DNA of 64,000 nt. Origin: Cytidiella melzeri. Its lineage: Eukaryota; Basidiomycota; Agaricomycetes; Polyporales; Irpicaceae. This document shows, piece by piece, positions 10,831 through 23,595 of the stretch. Location of the stretch: contig JABYQR010000145.1 of assembly GCA_022592445.1 (NCBI GenBank), forward strand, positions 1 through 64,000, given 5' to 3'. Each line of letters begins with the position of its first letter. Position 1 is the first letter of the stretch. The notes below the pieces were generated by a model. That model was not told the DNA's origin. It saw only the letters and a program-made list of their open reading frames with translations, and made no database searches. The position numbers and the translations under genes were made by a program.

Positions 10831-12532
10831 AGCGCTACCCCATGCTGTCTAACGTGCGACACAATACCTTATCTATTGCCCAGATCATGGCCGTGCACGC
10901 GCCCCACCCTACTCCGCCGTTCAACAGCACGCAATCTGACATCAAGGGCCCTTATCATGACGCCACGATATCTCTATGACTTCCTCCGATATATCCCGTC
11001 CATACAACACGTTGTTTCCACTCCAGCTTCACGGACCCCCTCCCCTCTCCGAGCCTGCTTAACAAGACGGAGCACAGACGCTTGTCACGGCCTTCTCACA
11101 TGTTACTTCCTAATTTTACATCTCACAATCCCTAATCTTATGCCTAGTTCCCATTCTTTTGTGGCAACACCCTTATTTACACGTGTGTGCACAAAGACTA
11201 GACCAACCACGATTGCCCATACCGGATCGTTCCACCCCCCCCAGTGAAACCGACATAGGGTCTGCAAGTCCAGCCTTCCAAGCCATGTACAAACAAAACG
11301 TAGCGTTCGACATGGGGCAAAGCCCTATGGAGGACGGTAATTGGATTCTTGATAATAAAAGAGACTTGACCTGATCCTATCTTTCTTTCAGGCTTTCACA
11401 CGCGTTCGCCGTATTGAGATCCTCCTGCTGTGCAAACTTTGTGTCTCGAGTCGGTTTCAAGCCGTCTGCAGCCTCACTGAGCGATTGTGAAGGAGTTCTG
11501 AGTTTCGCGGACCTTACTGGAAGCGCGTGCTGGAGAACAGTGGCGCGAGCAACGACAAGTCACGGCTAAAAAGAACAAGAGCTCGACTACGCTGAGCGAA
11601 AGGAGCCATGAAAAAGGCAATAAGTATACTTTGAATACTTCCACAGGTGCGGGAACTTGCAGCATCTAATCGCGGATGCACAATCATGGTATACAACCTG
11701 TGTACAGCTCTCTGACTCGGCGAGAGGCGAATCGAAGACTTTGTTAGAAGATCATATAGAAGGCTCTTTCTGCCGCATCATGTATGTACTTGGACATCGT
11801 ACAGCAACCCCTTTAGACAATGATATCTGCTTCCTATGTCACACACAGACTTTGTGATTCGTGGATAGTTTTCTCGCTTTCCTTCACGCGAGACGGCGCA
11901 GAATAAACTTGAATATGCTGCGTCGCACGGTTGGGTCACTTTGAGTAGAAAGGATGTCATGCGACAATCAAACGACACCAAGGAACTTTGGTAACGTACA
12001 CCTAACAGGAAATTCGGCTTTCCAATGCTTGGGAATGGCAGCTTTATCACCTCAGGCCTATTGTACGGGGACAATGTCTCCGGACGCCATCGAACTCATG
12101 GCGGCCACGCGGACTCGGATACAGCCTCAGGCCAGTGACCTCAAGTATAGCTTGTTCCAGTGCTAGGTTTTTGTGCGAAACTGATAGCAGTAGAATGACA
12201 AGAGGCAAGGATACCATCAGGTAAATGTGGATGTACAGCTCGGTGTCAGTACTACGTTGAGGGGAGCGGCTGCTACAGAATATGTCCCAGCCAAAGAAGA
12301 GTTTGGAATACAATGGCTATAATGATACCGCCTCATGACATTACCTATTGTTCTTGTATGACTCAGTGGCCCAGATGGCCTTTGTCTCACAGCCAAAGGA
12401 AACGGCTGGTGGTTCCTAAATAGGCAGTAGACACGGCGATCACTGATGCCGATCACGTTCTCTCCGGCATGACTTCCTAACTAGGCAGTAACTGAGTTTG
12501 AAGTTGAACCGCCACTCAGCCAACCCGTGGTC

Positions 12533-12540
12533 TATATAAA
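12533..12540 (+). promoter_or_regulatory. TATA box of FunK1 kinase gene
   Basis: TATATAAA about 65 bp upstream of the ATG at 12604, followed by a CT-rich stretch just before the start. The position is as expected for a strong fungal core promoter. Confidence 0.6.
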
Positions 12541-12603
12541 CACGACCTGATACGCGTAAGTCTTTCGTTCCCCCCTTTCCCTCACCGCACAACCTTGCTC
12601 ACC

Positions 12604-15420
12604 ATGTCCACTCTCGATCCCCACTGCACCCCGATCAAATATGGCATCGCAGCCAACGAGACATACCGACAAACGCGCCTCACCCGTTCTCAGAAACAGA
12701 AACAGCACGCAACCGACATGCTTGGAAGATGGATTGGGCCGTTCTCGCCAAAGAAGTTCCTGACGGAGCTGATGGAGATTACACCAGAGGACCTAGCGAA
12801 GATGCCTGACAAAGTCAAGTTCGTCCTTCCTCGCGGCGTCAACGACAAAGATCCTCTAGAGAAGTTTTTGTACACTGCCTTCGTAAGTCTCTCTATCAGC
12901 TAGCCGTCTGATCGCGCTAACATGCGGCAACCCAAGGCCAAGACCATCGACCAATACGGTCTTTCCCCGAACATGCAGTTCTTCATCTCCGCCGACACCC
13001 CGAATGACGTGGCCTACAAACCAGACGCAGGGCTCCGAGAGATTCATCGCATTCCGCCAACGACTCCCAAGAAGCCCCGCTACAAGACGCGATCAGCTAC
13101 TGGCGCATCGGCTGAGGCCCCGAAACCGACACCTAGTGCCCCGCGAGATTTCGACTGGTTCCACGCCTCGCTGATGGTCGAGTTCAAGAGGCATACGTCA
13201 GACGATCCTTTCCACACTAAAGAGTATATACTCAAGCCGGAGAACCATCCCAAAAATGATCTCAAGAATGCCATCGCGTTTGAAAAGGACAGCCAGGCGG
13301 CTAGGGAGACTCGAGGGCAGCTCATTATCTACGCCACCGAGATGTTCGCGCACCAGCAGCGAACGCATCTGTTCCAGCTGCTAGTTTGTGGGGAAGATGC
13401 TCGATTCATCTGCTGGGACCACGCCGGAGCGATCGTGAGCGAGTCGTTCAACTACATCAAGCAGCCCTCCCTTCTGGCAGAGTTCTTTTGGCGCCACAAT
13501 CACATGTCGGACGAGGCCAAAGGATGGGATCCGACTGCTCGGTTGGCTGAAAAGACAGACGAGAACGTGTTTAGGGAGGCGATCGACACGTTCAGGAAGA
13601 AAGAGCGCCGCAAGCTGCCCAAGATCGAGGACACGTTCAGCGGCAACTATCCTGTCTATGAGATGTCGGTGGAGGACGAGGAACGGAACATGAAGTTGTT
13701 GGTCAGGCGTCCCGTCTTCAAGTCCACGTCGGCTGTCGGTCGGGCCACGCGCGGATACGTCGCTGTCTCCCAAGAGCAAGACCACGCCGTGTTGTTCTTG
13801 AAGGACACGTGGCGTGTCAACCACCACCTTCTGCTGACCGAGACCGAGGTCTACAAGCTCTTGGAGAAGTACGGTGTGCCGCATGTGCCTCGGTTGATTT
13901 GTGGAGGTGACGTGAAGGGCAGTGATGGGAAGGCACAGACGACAAGATCTGAGGCATGGACGACCTACCAGACGCTTCCTGTTGGATATTCCATATTGCG
14001 TGTCCACACTCATCACCGAATCGTTCAACGGGTCGCATACCCCATAGAGTCAGCCAATAACTCGAAGGAGTACGTGACCGCGTTTTGCGATGTCGTCACA
14101 GGTGAGTTCATCGTTTCAAACGCTTTGTGCTTCAACTGGAGGCTGATTTATGCTGTTAGTGATTGAGTCTGCGCACGAGACACAACCCAAGATTCTGCAT
14201 CGAGACATCAGCTTGGGGAACGTCATGTTGGAGGACGGACTGGACGAGCACGGGGTACCTAGAGCACTAGGACTGCTATGCGATTGGGATCATGCCAACG
14301 CTGTGGCAGTGATTCCTGGCCAGGAATACAAGAACCAAAATTATCGTAGCGTGAGTAGGGTTTCCATAGTTGCATACGTCGTACTTAATGACCACTCTAT
14401 CAGGGTACCTGGGCATTCATGTCCATTGGCATGTTGAAGAACCCGAGGAAGCCTCAAGAACTCCTGGACGATCTCGAAGCGATGTTCTGGTCAATGCTTT
14501 ACGGCGCCTTACACCGCTTTGATCATACCGGCCGCAAATTCAACATGTCGATCTTCACGGAATCACGCTATGATACTTTGGACGACGGTACGAGCGTAGT
14601 CGTCGGTGGAGACCTTAAGAGCGCATTTTTGGCCGACTCAGCCAAGCTGCCCAATTTCAAATGCAAACCCTTCAATCGCCTAATCAGCGCTCTTGCAGGC
14701 GCCCTTTCACGCTACTACGCGGCGATATCTGATGTCGTTCGTGCCGAAAAAAACGCGCTTGCAGCTGATGACACGGAATTGGATCTCGATGACGAGGTTA
14801 TAGCTGCACGCAAAGCCCTTCATGACCAACACGAGCAGGTCAGCAGCCCTTCTTTCTGGCGCGAGGAGATGGCGAAAGCACTAGCCAAAAATAACTGGAT
14901 CGACGATGCTCTAGAAGAAAGCCCTTATCCTGTTCAGAACGAGGATGCCGAGACTCATCGATTCGAAGAGTACCAGCGAAGTACCCTCTCGGTCAGCAAG
15001 GATCTGGACAACGCTGCCAGAAAGACTCCTGAGAGGCAACAGCAGTCTGGACCAATGAACCGTGATATGTGGCCTCCAGCTCCGGCTCCAGCTCTGCTTC
15101 CTCGACCACGAACTGACACGCCTTCCCTTTCCTGGTCCTACGACCCCTTCACCGTGGACTCTCGACCCTCCACATCTATGTCGAAGCGGAGCCGAGACGA
15201 ATTTGAAGCTGGACCCTCGAATCCTGAAGGGTACGGTCAGACCAAGAAGTTCAAGTCGATGCCGCATCGTTTGTTTGGCCCTCCAATCCCGCTGACCTTC
15301 GACGGTGCGACAGACAGCCAGCCGACCGGTGACGAACAAGAGGAGGAGGAGGAGGAGGAGACGAACAAGAGGGTCACCCGCAGTAAGGGGAAGAGAGCGT
15401 TCAGAAGCGGAAAGTCGTAG
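12604..15420 (+). CDS. FunK1-type protein kinase, 883 aa
   Basis: Four exons: 12604-12882, 12937-14101, 14160-14350 and 14404-15420 (884 codons with stop). The N-terminal half carries the FunK1 features: MVEFKRH near residue 185, then a region ending RGQLIIYATEMFAHQQRTHLFQLLVCG. The catalytic loop is HRDISLGNVML, the DFG position reads CDWDHA, and GTWAFMSI stands at the APE position. The order is the usual one for FunK1, a fungal kinase group expanded in mushrooms and related to bacterial-type phosphotransferases. The C-terminal 180 residues are low in complexity, with an acidic run of Glu near the end and a basic finish (KRVTRSKGKRAF), which may be a nuclear signal. The key residues are present, so it may be active; the substrate is unknown. 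A decayed relative lies at about 47.2-48.1 kb. Confidence 0.85.
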
Positions 15421-16117
15421 GCTTCTCGCGGCATACTTAGAGGGTAGAAGGGTCGCCTAATGGACTTTGCTGTGTTCGTATTGTATTTGCTACTCGATAT
15501 CTCTTCATTATATATATTCGCATTGCACGCTCCCGTGTGGCAATTGTACATTGATTCTGTGCCATGCGTGTATAAAGACAGCCATTGTGAGTGAACATGC
15601 GTGCTGGATATGTCTTGCCGCAAGAAATGCGCGGTCGCGTTCTGCAATCTTGAGGCTACTGGAACTTAGGGAAATCTATGTTGACTACAGCGGCAGGGCC
15701 TGACTGTGGATTGAACCTGACGGGGTCTCAGGTTTTACACCAAGAACCCATACCGCCGACTCCTAGGAGGCATAATCGTCGAGTAACGCAGAACTCACCC
15801 TTCATCGCGGCTCCATTAATGGTCTTTGCTAGACCGCTCCGCGTATCACTAGGACCCACCCGTTCTGGAGCTTTCCACGCGTAGTCACAATTACGCTGGT
15901 AGCCCAATTCCATACAATTGCTGAAACGTAGATTGAAATACATATTGCGCATAGAGAGAACAAGGCGAGAGCAAACAAACTATATGAGGCATAACATAGA
16001 CACACGGCATTCGGGTACACCTGTGCAACAACGTGAGCGAGCAGGAACATGTCGAGATCAAATCGCGAGAACGTACTGAGCTTTCCCGTGAGACATCCCG
16101 ACGTCCGTTGGATCATC
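15421..16117. other. Intergenic, convergent 3' flanks
   Basis: Lies between the ends of the FunK1 gene (plus) and the LRR-like gene (minus). One minus-strand frame (15829-16161) has a hydrophobic stretch but no other coding signs. I see nothing else. Confidence 0.5.
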
Positions 16118-17502
16118 CTATCCCCACAACTCGTGCAAGCTATCGAACAACTCGCCATCAAGATGTTGGTCCCGTTCTGCGCACATTAACCAAGGCAGCA
16201 AACTTAACCACTCGAAAGTAGTGATGGTCCTTTGGGTGTCATCAAAGCCGTTGTTGGCGGCTAATGTCGATGTCGGACGAGTGTCAGGTTCTGGCCACTG
16301 GGGCCAGACGTGGTTCGTGTGTTCCCGATTCAAGTTCTCGAAGGCCACAGATGAGAGTTCCGCGTCGTAGCCAGCAGAAAACTTGATGTTGAAACTGCAG
16401 ACGGAGTTATGTGGTGAGCAGCGGAACGAGTGCGCGGCCACTATCCACGCTGCATCATTGAGCTGGAAGTTATTGGACGAAAGGTAAAACTCGATGGTCA
16501 ACTTTTCGAGAGAGGTGCAGGACTGAAGAGCGTTGAGATAATGCTCGGTCGCCTCCGTGTCTGTAACGTAACATGGGACAATGAGCATTACATTCATGGC
16601 CCTTCAGATGTCGAGCACGTACTTTCTAACGTGTTCACTCCGAACCGTGTGCAATCTGAGATATTGACGCTGATGTTCTTGAGGGTACCGCGCGCCTCCG
16701 ATATAAGACTCCCGAGAGCAAGGAGATCATCCGAATATGCGCAACCAATTGAGATACTCTCCAACGTCTGAATCGATGGAGTATTCCGCAGGAAATTCAC
16801 GTAGAATCGACTAGTGCAAGAGTTGTCAATCTCGAGGTTTTTCACCTTCGCCAGCTGCGGTAGCGGCAAGCGCGCGACGTCTGCGAAGGTCCAAGCGGTG
16901 TACACGCGTTCGAGAGGGAATAGGGATTGGTCACCACGGAGTACCGCAACACCATTGAGGGTAAGATGCTCTATTCCCCAGAAACGTCCTATGATCCACA
17001 AAAGTGCGCTCGCCATTATGTCGCTAATGTTCACAAAATTCAGCTTGGGCAAATAGAACTTGTCAGGCGGTGTCCCGATATCATCAGGGGCAGTCTCGAT
17101 GACTATGAGGTTCCGAAAGGTGAGGGACTGGAGATTTGGGAAAGCATACTTCCGCAAGATGCTGTAGAGAATGTCAGTGCAGAGTGGAAAATGCGTGTTG
17201 GGAGCCCCAGCGAATTCGATCTCGCAAACGTGTTGACAAACTTCCGGGTGTCGGGCAAGATAGGGTTCCAGGCCATCGAAAATAGTTTCCGACGGGATGG
17301 CAGCGACGATTACGATCCTTTGAAAACCGGTCGCCTGGGCATGCTTAATCCACTCCTCGGGAGGATCCGTTAAGACCAACGATTCGAGAGAAAGCTCGAG
17401 TGACGACTTAGGAACGTCCGTGGGACACGTAAGCAAGGTAGTATCTTGCGCCGTCGCAAGAGAGAGCTGAGGTGTGGGAACAGGCATGACGATAGATGTC
17501 AT
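16118..17502 (-). CDS. LRR-like protein of the basidiomycete F-box-associated type, 440 aa, no clear F-box
   Basis: Two exons, 16623-17502 and 16118-16560, joined by a 62-nt intron with donor GTACGT and acceptor GTTACAG; 441 codons including stop. The body has irregular leucine-rich repeats: LQSLTFRNLIVIE, KLNFVNISDI, IEHLTLNGVAVL and VKNLEIDNSC. This is the pattern seen in the many mushroom proteins that carry an F-box at the N-terminus. Here the first 50 residues (Thr/Pro-rich, ending LELSLESLVLTDPPEEW) do not show an F-box, so it may be a derivative that lost it. A TATA-like TATATA lies at 17553-17558 on the minus strand, about 50 bp upstream. The role is unknown; substrate recognition in ubiquitin ligation is a possibility only. 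Confidence 0.65.
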
Positions 17503-18799
17503 GGTGCGGTAGGCGGAGGTAGGTAGCTATACTCGACTTTCCCGAGGTCGACTATATACCGAATCGCGTCAAGGCAGTATAAAGGACTACACGGCCTTGG
17601 GTTGCAGCATCAGCCACTGGCTCAAGCCGCAGATGAGCTCTGAGTGCCACCAGTAATGGCCTGAGCATTCTCTGTCAAATGAGAAGAGTCCTTTTGAGAG
17701 GGCAACGGGCCAGTATCCAAGCAAAGGCCACGCAGTCTACATTGGCCACATCAACAGATCACTGGCCAAAATTTTTGATCGGCTCGTTTGGGTCAGAAAG
17801 GCCATAACGGAGTCATGCGGCTGATGCCCCGTTTACTGGCATGGCCCGTGTGTTGCTGTTCGGCCAATGCTGTCTTTTCTGTGAGAAAATCGTTTTGATC
17901 TCAACACCTGAAGTATTTTGAAGCTTATTTTACCGATTTCCATGCAGCTTTGGCATTCCCGAACGTTATAGTGGAGGCTTTGTTGTTGGTTGCATGGCAG
18001 TTTGGACTCACGTCGTGAAGTTGTCCAAAAAGGGATTGAGGACCCTTGCGATCTTAACACGACCAAACAACCCGGCGTCCCGCAGAAGTATGCCCTCTTC
18101 TGTCATGTCGCGGTCCATTGTAGATGAATCCACTCACACTTCTCCAACGTCAGCTCCCTGTCGCATCGCCAGAGGTCAGGCTGCAGTGTGTTCGCGGCTT
18201 CAGGGCTACGTGGCAAGCATCTAGGTTTGACCTCATGTTTAGCCGGAACGGCAGTACGCTTTGACCTTGTAAGCTTCTTGTCTCACAGCATGAGGCTGTA
18301 CAGACGAAACGCGGTGAGGCTTCCTGCATGATCTTGTGCCACTGCTCTCTTGCTGACCGAAAGCCTTCGGCTATTTACACTGTCATAGTGAACCAATCAT
18401 TATTGCATGTTCCCAATGAATGCGGCTTGCTTTGGCAAGTTACATGACTCTGAGTGGCAATCACCGCCACGGGTAGACTGTCTTGGAAACAATCCGTCAT
18501 CGCCTCACTGTTCAACTCAATCTCATCGATGAAGCACTGCTCGGAGGTTTTGTATATACGTACGCCCCTCATCACAAAACTTCAGCGCGACTTTGTCCCA
18601 TCATCTCATGACTGTATTTGTCTAGTCGTCAATCCGCAGCATTAGACCTTCTCGAAACAAGAGCAGACTAGGTGAGTAACACTTTCGTTTCTTTTACGAT
18701 GACATCACTTATACAAGCCCTTTAGCTTATCGAGCTTCGACATGGTACCTGGTATACACCCCTCCATATCCTAGGCCAATGAGTTGGCACAGCTGAATC
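17503..18799. other. Intergenic region, nothing recognised
   Basis: About 1.3 kb. It contains the promoter of the LRR-like gene (TATA-like at 17553-17558) and several TTGGCCA-type motifs around 17740-17770. No frame with family resemblance was found. Confidence 0.45.
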
Positions 18800-19605
18800 A
18801 TGGGCACGCATTGTAGATCACAGAAGGTCACCAGGGCTCTCACGAGATCGAGACGTTGGCTGCGTCAGATCGGCGCATTCGAATTTCTATTCAGCCTCGA
18901 CGAGAAATACAAACAGAAACCCGAGAGGAGCATGCTGCAGACATTCCAGCGCAGGAGTGCAAGTGTTTCAGTTTCAAGTATCGCGGAGCTGTGCCTAGAG
19001 ATTACGAAAAGTACCTGGCGGCCGACACTTACGCAAGCCGCAGCATAGAGAAGATAGACCTCGGAGCAGGTGTATGAGCGTGAGTGTCTGTGTGAATGTC
19101 CACGCACTCGCACCTGAAATCGAAGGTACAGAGGAGTAGCAGGGGCAAGTGAGCTACTCGTCAGGGACTGAATTGGGCGCTCTGTGCTCTTTGCCCACGG
19201 ATGCTACTGATTCCGTTGTCCAAGACAACGAGAAGTTCAAGGTTCAATTCAAGGCAAACCTGGAGATGTGGTATACCCACATCAAAGCAAGAAGTGTCAA
19301 GCTGGAAGCTGGAAGATATCGTCGTAGTTCGTGCTTCGATCAAAGCGACGCAATATGTCGTTGCAGCTGTCCCGTCGTCATCCGAATCCGCCAATGCAAC
19401 TGGAAAAGTTGACGCCTACTCACTTGTCCAAGCATCCGCCAAAGTCAGTATAGGGATTGACCATCACGGACTCGCGTTCTTGGCGGAGCATGAGGGTCAC
19501 CGTGACAAAATTAGGAGTGTTGCCGATGGCGAGCACATTGTGTTGTCCTCTGAGGATGGCACAGTCCGCAAGTTCAGTGTCACTGACGTCCTTCGGGTTA
19601 TGTGA
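18800..19605 (+). pseudogene. Decayed basidiomycete hypothetical gene, frameshifted by a 7-bp tandem duplication
   Basis: Three open pieces read like one protein: 18815-19060 (EGHQGSHEIETLAAS to SIEKIDLGAG), about 19143-19313 (GTELGALCSLPTD to WYTHIKARSVKLE) and 19314-19605 (DIVVVRASIKATQYVVAAVPSSSE to VLRVM). The last two abut exactly where AGCTGGA is present twice (19300-19306 and 19307-19313). Counting only one copy makes the frame continuous. The first and second pieces could not be joined by an intron in phase. Layout and wording (WY..., then a beta strand, then xKATQYVVAAVPS) recall a large unnamed basidiomycete family with a 'VTGCDKTxSWGVA' motif, but the match is weak. The end (DGEHIVLSSEDGTVRKFSV) also resembles a single WD40 strand set. 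Confidence 0.45.
19300..19313 (+). repeat. 7-bp tandem duplication (AGCTGGA x2) causing a frameshift
   Basis: Two perfect copies of AGCTGGA stand side by side inside an open frame. The reading frame before the pair continues after it only if one copy is ignored. Confidence 0.7.
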
Positions 19606-19996
19606 CTTGTCAAGTTAGACTGCGCTAATACCCATGTGTCAGAGAAGTCTTTCCGAGTCACTCGCTGCCAGTAGAGTATGTCCTGCATGAATATTCAATC
19701 CCTATAGTCCGCGCTCGGGACTATTTGCGTAGGTATTCCATGCAAAGTTACTCCTGCAACCCAGCTACGACTGCAAAATGGCCATGGAGGATAACAATCT
19801 TGCCCACCTTCCAAAAGAGGCAGCGCACTTGCTTACGCGAGATCATGGACTCAGACGCTGTCACTCGCGTCCGTGGCGGCATCCTGAGTACAAGTTAAGG
19901 TACAAGTAGTACTGTCAGCTTCTTGGTACGACTCGCGCCGTGTGGCCAGGCTAGGACTGGCATCTCTGCTCTTCGGAATATCTGTATCTTACACCA

Positions 19997-21119
19997 ATGT
20001 CCGAAACAGACTACAAAACAAGTACTACAGCATCGGACACAACCCAGGACGTGTTCAGTACCAAGGAAGCCACTGGTGCATCACAGGGACCTGAGATAGC
20101 GGAACCTCTCGTTCGAAGTGAGGGTTTGTCTTATGATGACGGCAACCTCATCGTCGTAGCAGAAAACACGATATTCCAAGTTCATCGTAGTGTTCTGGCA
20201 CGCAAGTCTGCTCTCTTCAAAGACCTTCTCAGTCTTCCTCAGCCGGACACCGAGGAGAGGATCGACGGCCTACCTGTCGTGCGTCTTTTAGACTCCTCCG
20301 CAGATGCTGCTATGCTCATAGACTCCATATACAACGGAGAAAAGTACGACAAGTAGCATGAGCATCTCAATGTGCTTCAGGTGCTGACCCTGTCTCTTTT
20401 CCTCGAATAGATATCGCTACAAGGAAGACGATGGGCCAGATTGGCCTGTAGTCCACAAATTGCTCACATTGGGAACAAAATACCAGGTCGAAGAACTGCG
20501 TGAGGAGGCGATACAGCAGCTGCATCGTCGATACCCCAAGAAGATATCCGGCTGGGACGAGACATGTCGCACAGATTCTGATCCCAGCACCCCGAGCACC
20601 ATCCTCGTCTCCTACTCCATCGACGAAGACCTCGTCATCGCCAACATTACACGCGCCATGGACCTCCCCGACTTCCACCTAGCCGCCCTTTACGGCTGCT
20701 GCTCCCTCCCGTTCGACACCCTCGTCAACGGTCGCACCCTCGAGGACGGCACCTGCGAACAACTGTGCTCGTCAGACCTCATCGCGTGTCTCCAAGGTAA
20801 AGAAAACCTCCTCGTGACTGCACGCGCGCACATCCGCATGAACCTCTTCGCGCCCGAGACCCCACCCTTGAACTGCCGCACGCCAGTGTCATGCGCGGAA
20901 AAGACGGCGATCATGCTCACGAGATACCGCACGGCAGAGGCACGTCCGCATCGCATGTACGATCCGCTGAGGCCAGAGGACGACGAGATTGAGAGGCAGT
21001 GTGCAGACCTGGGGCTTTGTCATGACTGTGTCAAGTTTTACATCGCGAGGCACGCGTCCTTGCGCCAGGAGGTGCGGAGTAATCTTGACAAGTACATTTG
21101 TATCCCTCCAAAGCCATAG
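19997..21119 (+). CDS. BTB/POZ domain protein, 351 aa
   Basis: Two exons, 19997-20343 and 20411-21119, with intron donor GTACGA and acceptor CGAATAG. A disordered Thr/Ser-rich N-terminus of about 45 residues precedes the BTB fold: DDGNLIVVAENTIFQVHRSVLARKSALFKDLLSLPQPD, then VVRLLDSSADAAMLIDSIYNGEKY. The intron falls within YNGEKY, as it does in the two other BTB genes of this window. A helical region follows (KLLTLGTKYQVEELREEAIQQL) with the Trp-containing motif KKISGWDE, and then a Cys-containing C-terminal domain. This architecture is very common in mushrooms. BTB proteins often serve as Cullin-3 adaptors or self-associating scaffolds; the specific function here is unknown. Confidence 0.8.
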
Positions 21120-21415
21120 CCGGCTGTACGTTGGCACTTTGTTTGTCATTCCGAGTTGGGGCTGATCAGTATCGCTATAGTACTCTCTGCTGAGCTGAAT
21201 TTCATGACACCAGGCTTACGAAGCACATGCAGAAGAGTTATAGCTTGAAGATATTGGATTTGTCACGGATGAATCGCTTTCCGTGTATAGTTGGTGGCAC
21301 AACAAGATGCTTGTAGTATGTCTTATGCGAACACAATGGTATCAGTGTTCTCTCGTCAACGATAGTTTGGATGTAATTGTAGGAATGCGCTGTATATATG
21401 CATAGTATACTTTCC

Positions 21416-23595
21416 TTAGTCAAATTCGTCTCCTAATCCCCCTGCAAGATCAATCGCAACCAATCCCACATCGTCCCCGTTCCCTTCAGCGTCCAGAACC
21501 AACTCATCATCACTACAGGCAGGAGGCTCGCTAGTCGCCGCGTCTGCACCATTCGCGGCATTATCCGACTCCTCGTCGAGGAACTTGAGACAGCCCGGCA
21601 TGCACCCTCGCCACAACACAGGAACGTCCTCATGCACAGGCCGTCCAGCGATATGCCTCACCCACACAAACCGTTCCTCCGTAGGTTCCACGAATACAGG
21701 TCGGACATGGCGGGGATGGACAGGAGACATGCATGTCCCAATGCCAGAATGAGTCTCTTCAAGCTGCTGCACGTCGTCGCTGTTGTTGGCCATTGTGCAA
21801 TCGGCGGGAGCTGGCCCGAAGACGTCTGAGAGCGTAGAGCTCACACGTGATCGCGTCGAACTACGACGAGCTCGTTTGGAGGGTGAGGCTTGCATATGTG
21901 AGTCCGGCTTCGCTACGGCTTGAGGAACACATGCACGAAGGGTCTTTACGAGACCGGGCGGGTAGTTGTCAACGCCCGAAAGCGGAAGCTCGTACGTCGC
22001 TTCAAGACGCGTGCGCACACGTCCACGCGGTTGAACCGGCGCATGTGTGTCTGCAAGTTGGCTAAGCTCAGAGTGTGGGGCGAAGAGTACACGCAGACAG
22101 CACTCCGTGAGACTAGGAACTATGCAGCGTGCAGTGATTCTGGAGACAACTGATGGCTTGAGAGTTGCTACATCCCCCTCGAGTGATGTCCGCCGCGGTA
22201 TCCTTTGAAGAGAGCGCCTAGAAGGTCGAGGGGCAGGAGGGGCGTTGGCATTTTCGCCGCTACCAGACGAGGAAGAATGCTGAAGCCAGGGATTATGATC
22301 GACCACGAGCACATGTAGCTCCATCTCCAACATTTCTGCAGGCAAGTACGTCAACTTATTCTGAGCCACATTGAGCTCACGCAGGTTGGTCAACAACGCG
22401 ATTTGGGGTGGAAGAAAGGTGAGAAGGTTATTGCCTAGACCAAGAGAGTCAATGACTGATTTCAGTCAAAAGAATGCATCAACCTACGCATGCTCAACAC
22501 CGTCAAGTTGTGCAAGGAAAACAGTTCCACAGGAAGTTTGGTAATGGCATTATTGCCTAGAAGGAGATTGACCTCATTCAAAACATGGGGAGTATCTGAC
22601 AGCCTAGCAGGCTCTCGAAAGTTCATGGAGGTTGCCTTCGGCAGTGTAGGCTCAGAGCTGACGAGGAAGGGTGTGTTTGCTTTAGCAGGAAAGGTTGTAG
22701 CACGAGCGATAGGTCTAATACGAGGATTTGCCAATGACTGAGCCTTAGCAGCTTCTAAGTTGGCTTTGGAAGGTAGTACCACCAACGATGCCAGATCAGC
22801 GACGGAGGCTGGTATGAAGGACAGTCCCGGGCTAATCAAGCCCTCCTGTCTGACAAGGTTTCAACACTCACAACCGTTACAGGGACGTGATGCGGGATGG
22901 AGCTCACTGAAGGTCAACCAATCCATCCGCCGAGTCAACGGCCTTTGTGATTGCGCTGTCCCATATAGCCTGCTCTCTACCGAACCGATTATGAGCACGA
23001 TTATCAGGCACCAGGCCAGGGTTTTCATCGTCGGTGAGGTTTATAGCGGAAAGTTCGTCGCGTGAATCCGTGGAAGTAGAACGCTGAGATACACGTGGAA
23101 CTCCAAAGAGTAGCTGCCGGGGTGCAAACGGTCTCCCAGGCGCGATTTCCGTCACAGACGAACTCGTGCTGGCGCCAGAGAGCGTACGAACATGGGAGTT
23201 ATTCGGTGTCCGCTTCTTCCGTGGCGAGGTGCTCCAAATATTTCCAGGTTGCGCATATGGCGCGTAATCTAAGTTAAGTTGGTCATCTGAACGTGATCAG
23301 GTCGTGTGAGCGTCAGGAACATACTCTCGCTCAACGAGCCAACACCGCTGGCAAAGTCGTCGCTGTCATCTTCAGAGATATATATGTTGCGCTTTTCATA
23401 GAGACGTGGAGGTTTTACGCCTTTCGTAGATGCAGCAAATGGATGCGCAGGACCTGGTGATACTGGCGGTGAGAGTGATATAGGTTGTAACGACGGTGAG
23501 GAAGGAGGAGATGAATCGACAGGCTCAATTATGGGAGATGACTCTGGCGAGGAGTCTATGAAGTGAGAAACAGGTGAAGATGGTGGAGACAACAT
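21416..23595 (-). CDS. Leucine-rich-repeat protein, 670 aa
   Basis: Four exons on the minus strand: 23325-23595, 22908-23268, 22488-22849 and 21416-22434 (671 codons with stop). The start is the ATG at 23595 (MLSPPSSPVSHF); the open frame upstream has no ATG. Residues 1-90 are SP/PSSP-rich and look disordered. Classical LRRs occupy about residues 210-365: LSFIPASVADLASLVVLP, VNLLLGNNAITKLPVELFSLHNLTVLSMR, FLPPQIALLTNLRELNVAQNKLTYLPAEML. The last 300 residues are basic then acidic, ending with a run of Asp/Glu and a VWVRHIAGRPVHEDVPVLWRGCMPGCL block. This resembles fungal LRR proteins related to the leucine-rich repeat family of Sds22/SHOC2 type, but I do not recognise a named ortholog. All introns are GT-AG. 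Confidence 0.75.

Larger units (their letters stand above)
9939..12603. other. Long intergenic region with one LINE fragment
   Basis: About 2.7 kb upstream of two genes. Apart from a LINE-derived frame at 10492-10830 I see no convincing gene. Around 11250-11400 a plausible intron (GTAATT at 11338, TTTCTTTCAG near 11392) lies between short open stretches, but the joined frame meets a stop quickly. Pyrimidine-rich runs occur at 11030-11250. A TATA element for the kinase gene lies at the right end. Confidence 0.45.

Noticed and set aside
11250..11500. Possible short gene with a good-looking intron
   Set aside because: The joined frame stops within a few codons and there is no conserved motif.
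13381..14028. Minus-strand frame of 215 codons
   Set aside because: Shadow of the FunK1 exon 2; no own motifs.
19480..19605. Single WD40-like strand set (SSEDGTVRKFSV)
   Set aside because: One repeat cannot form a propeller, and the gene is broken; not enough for a WD40 call.
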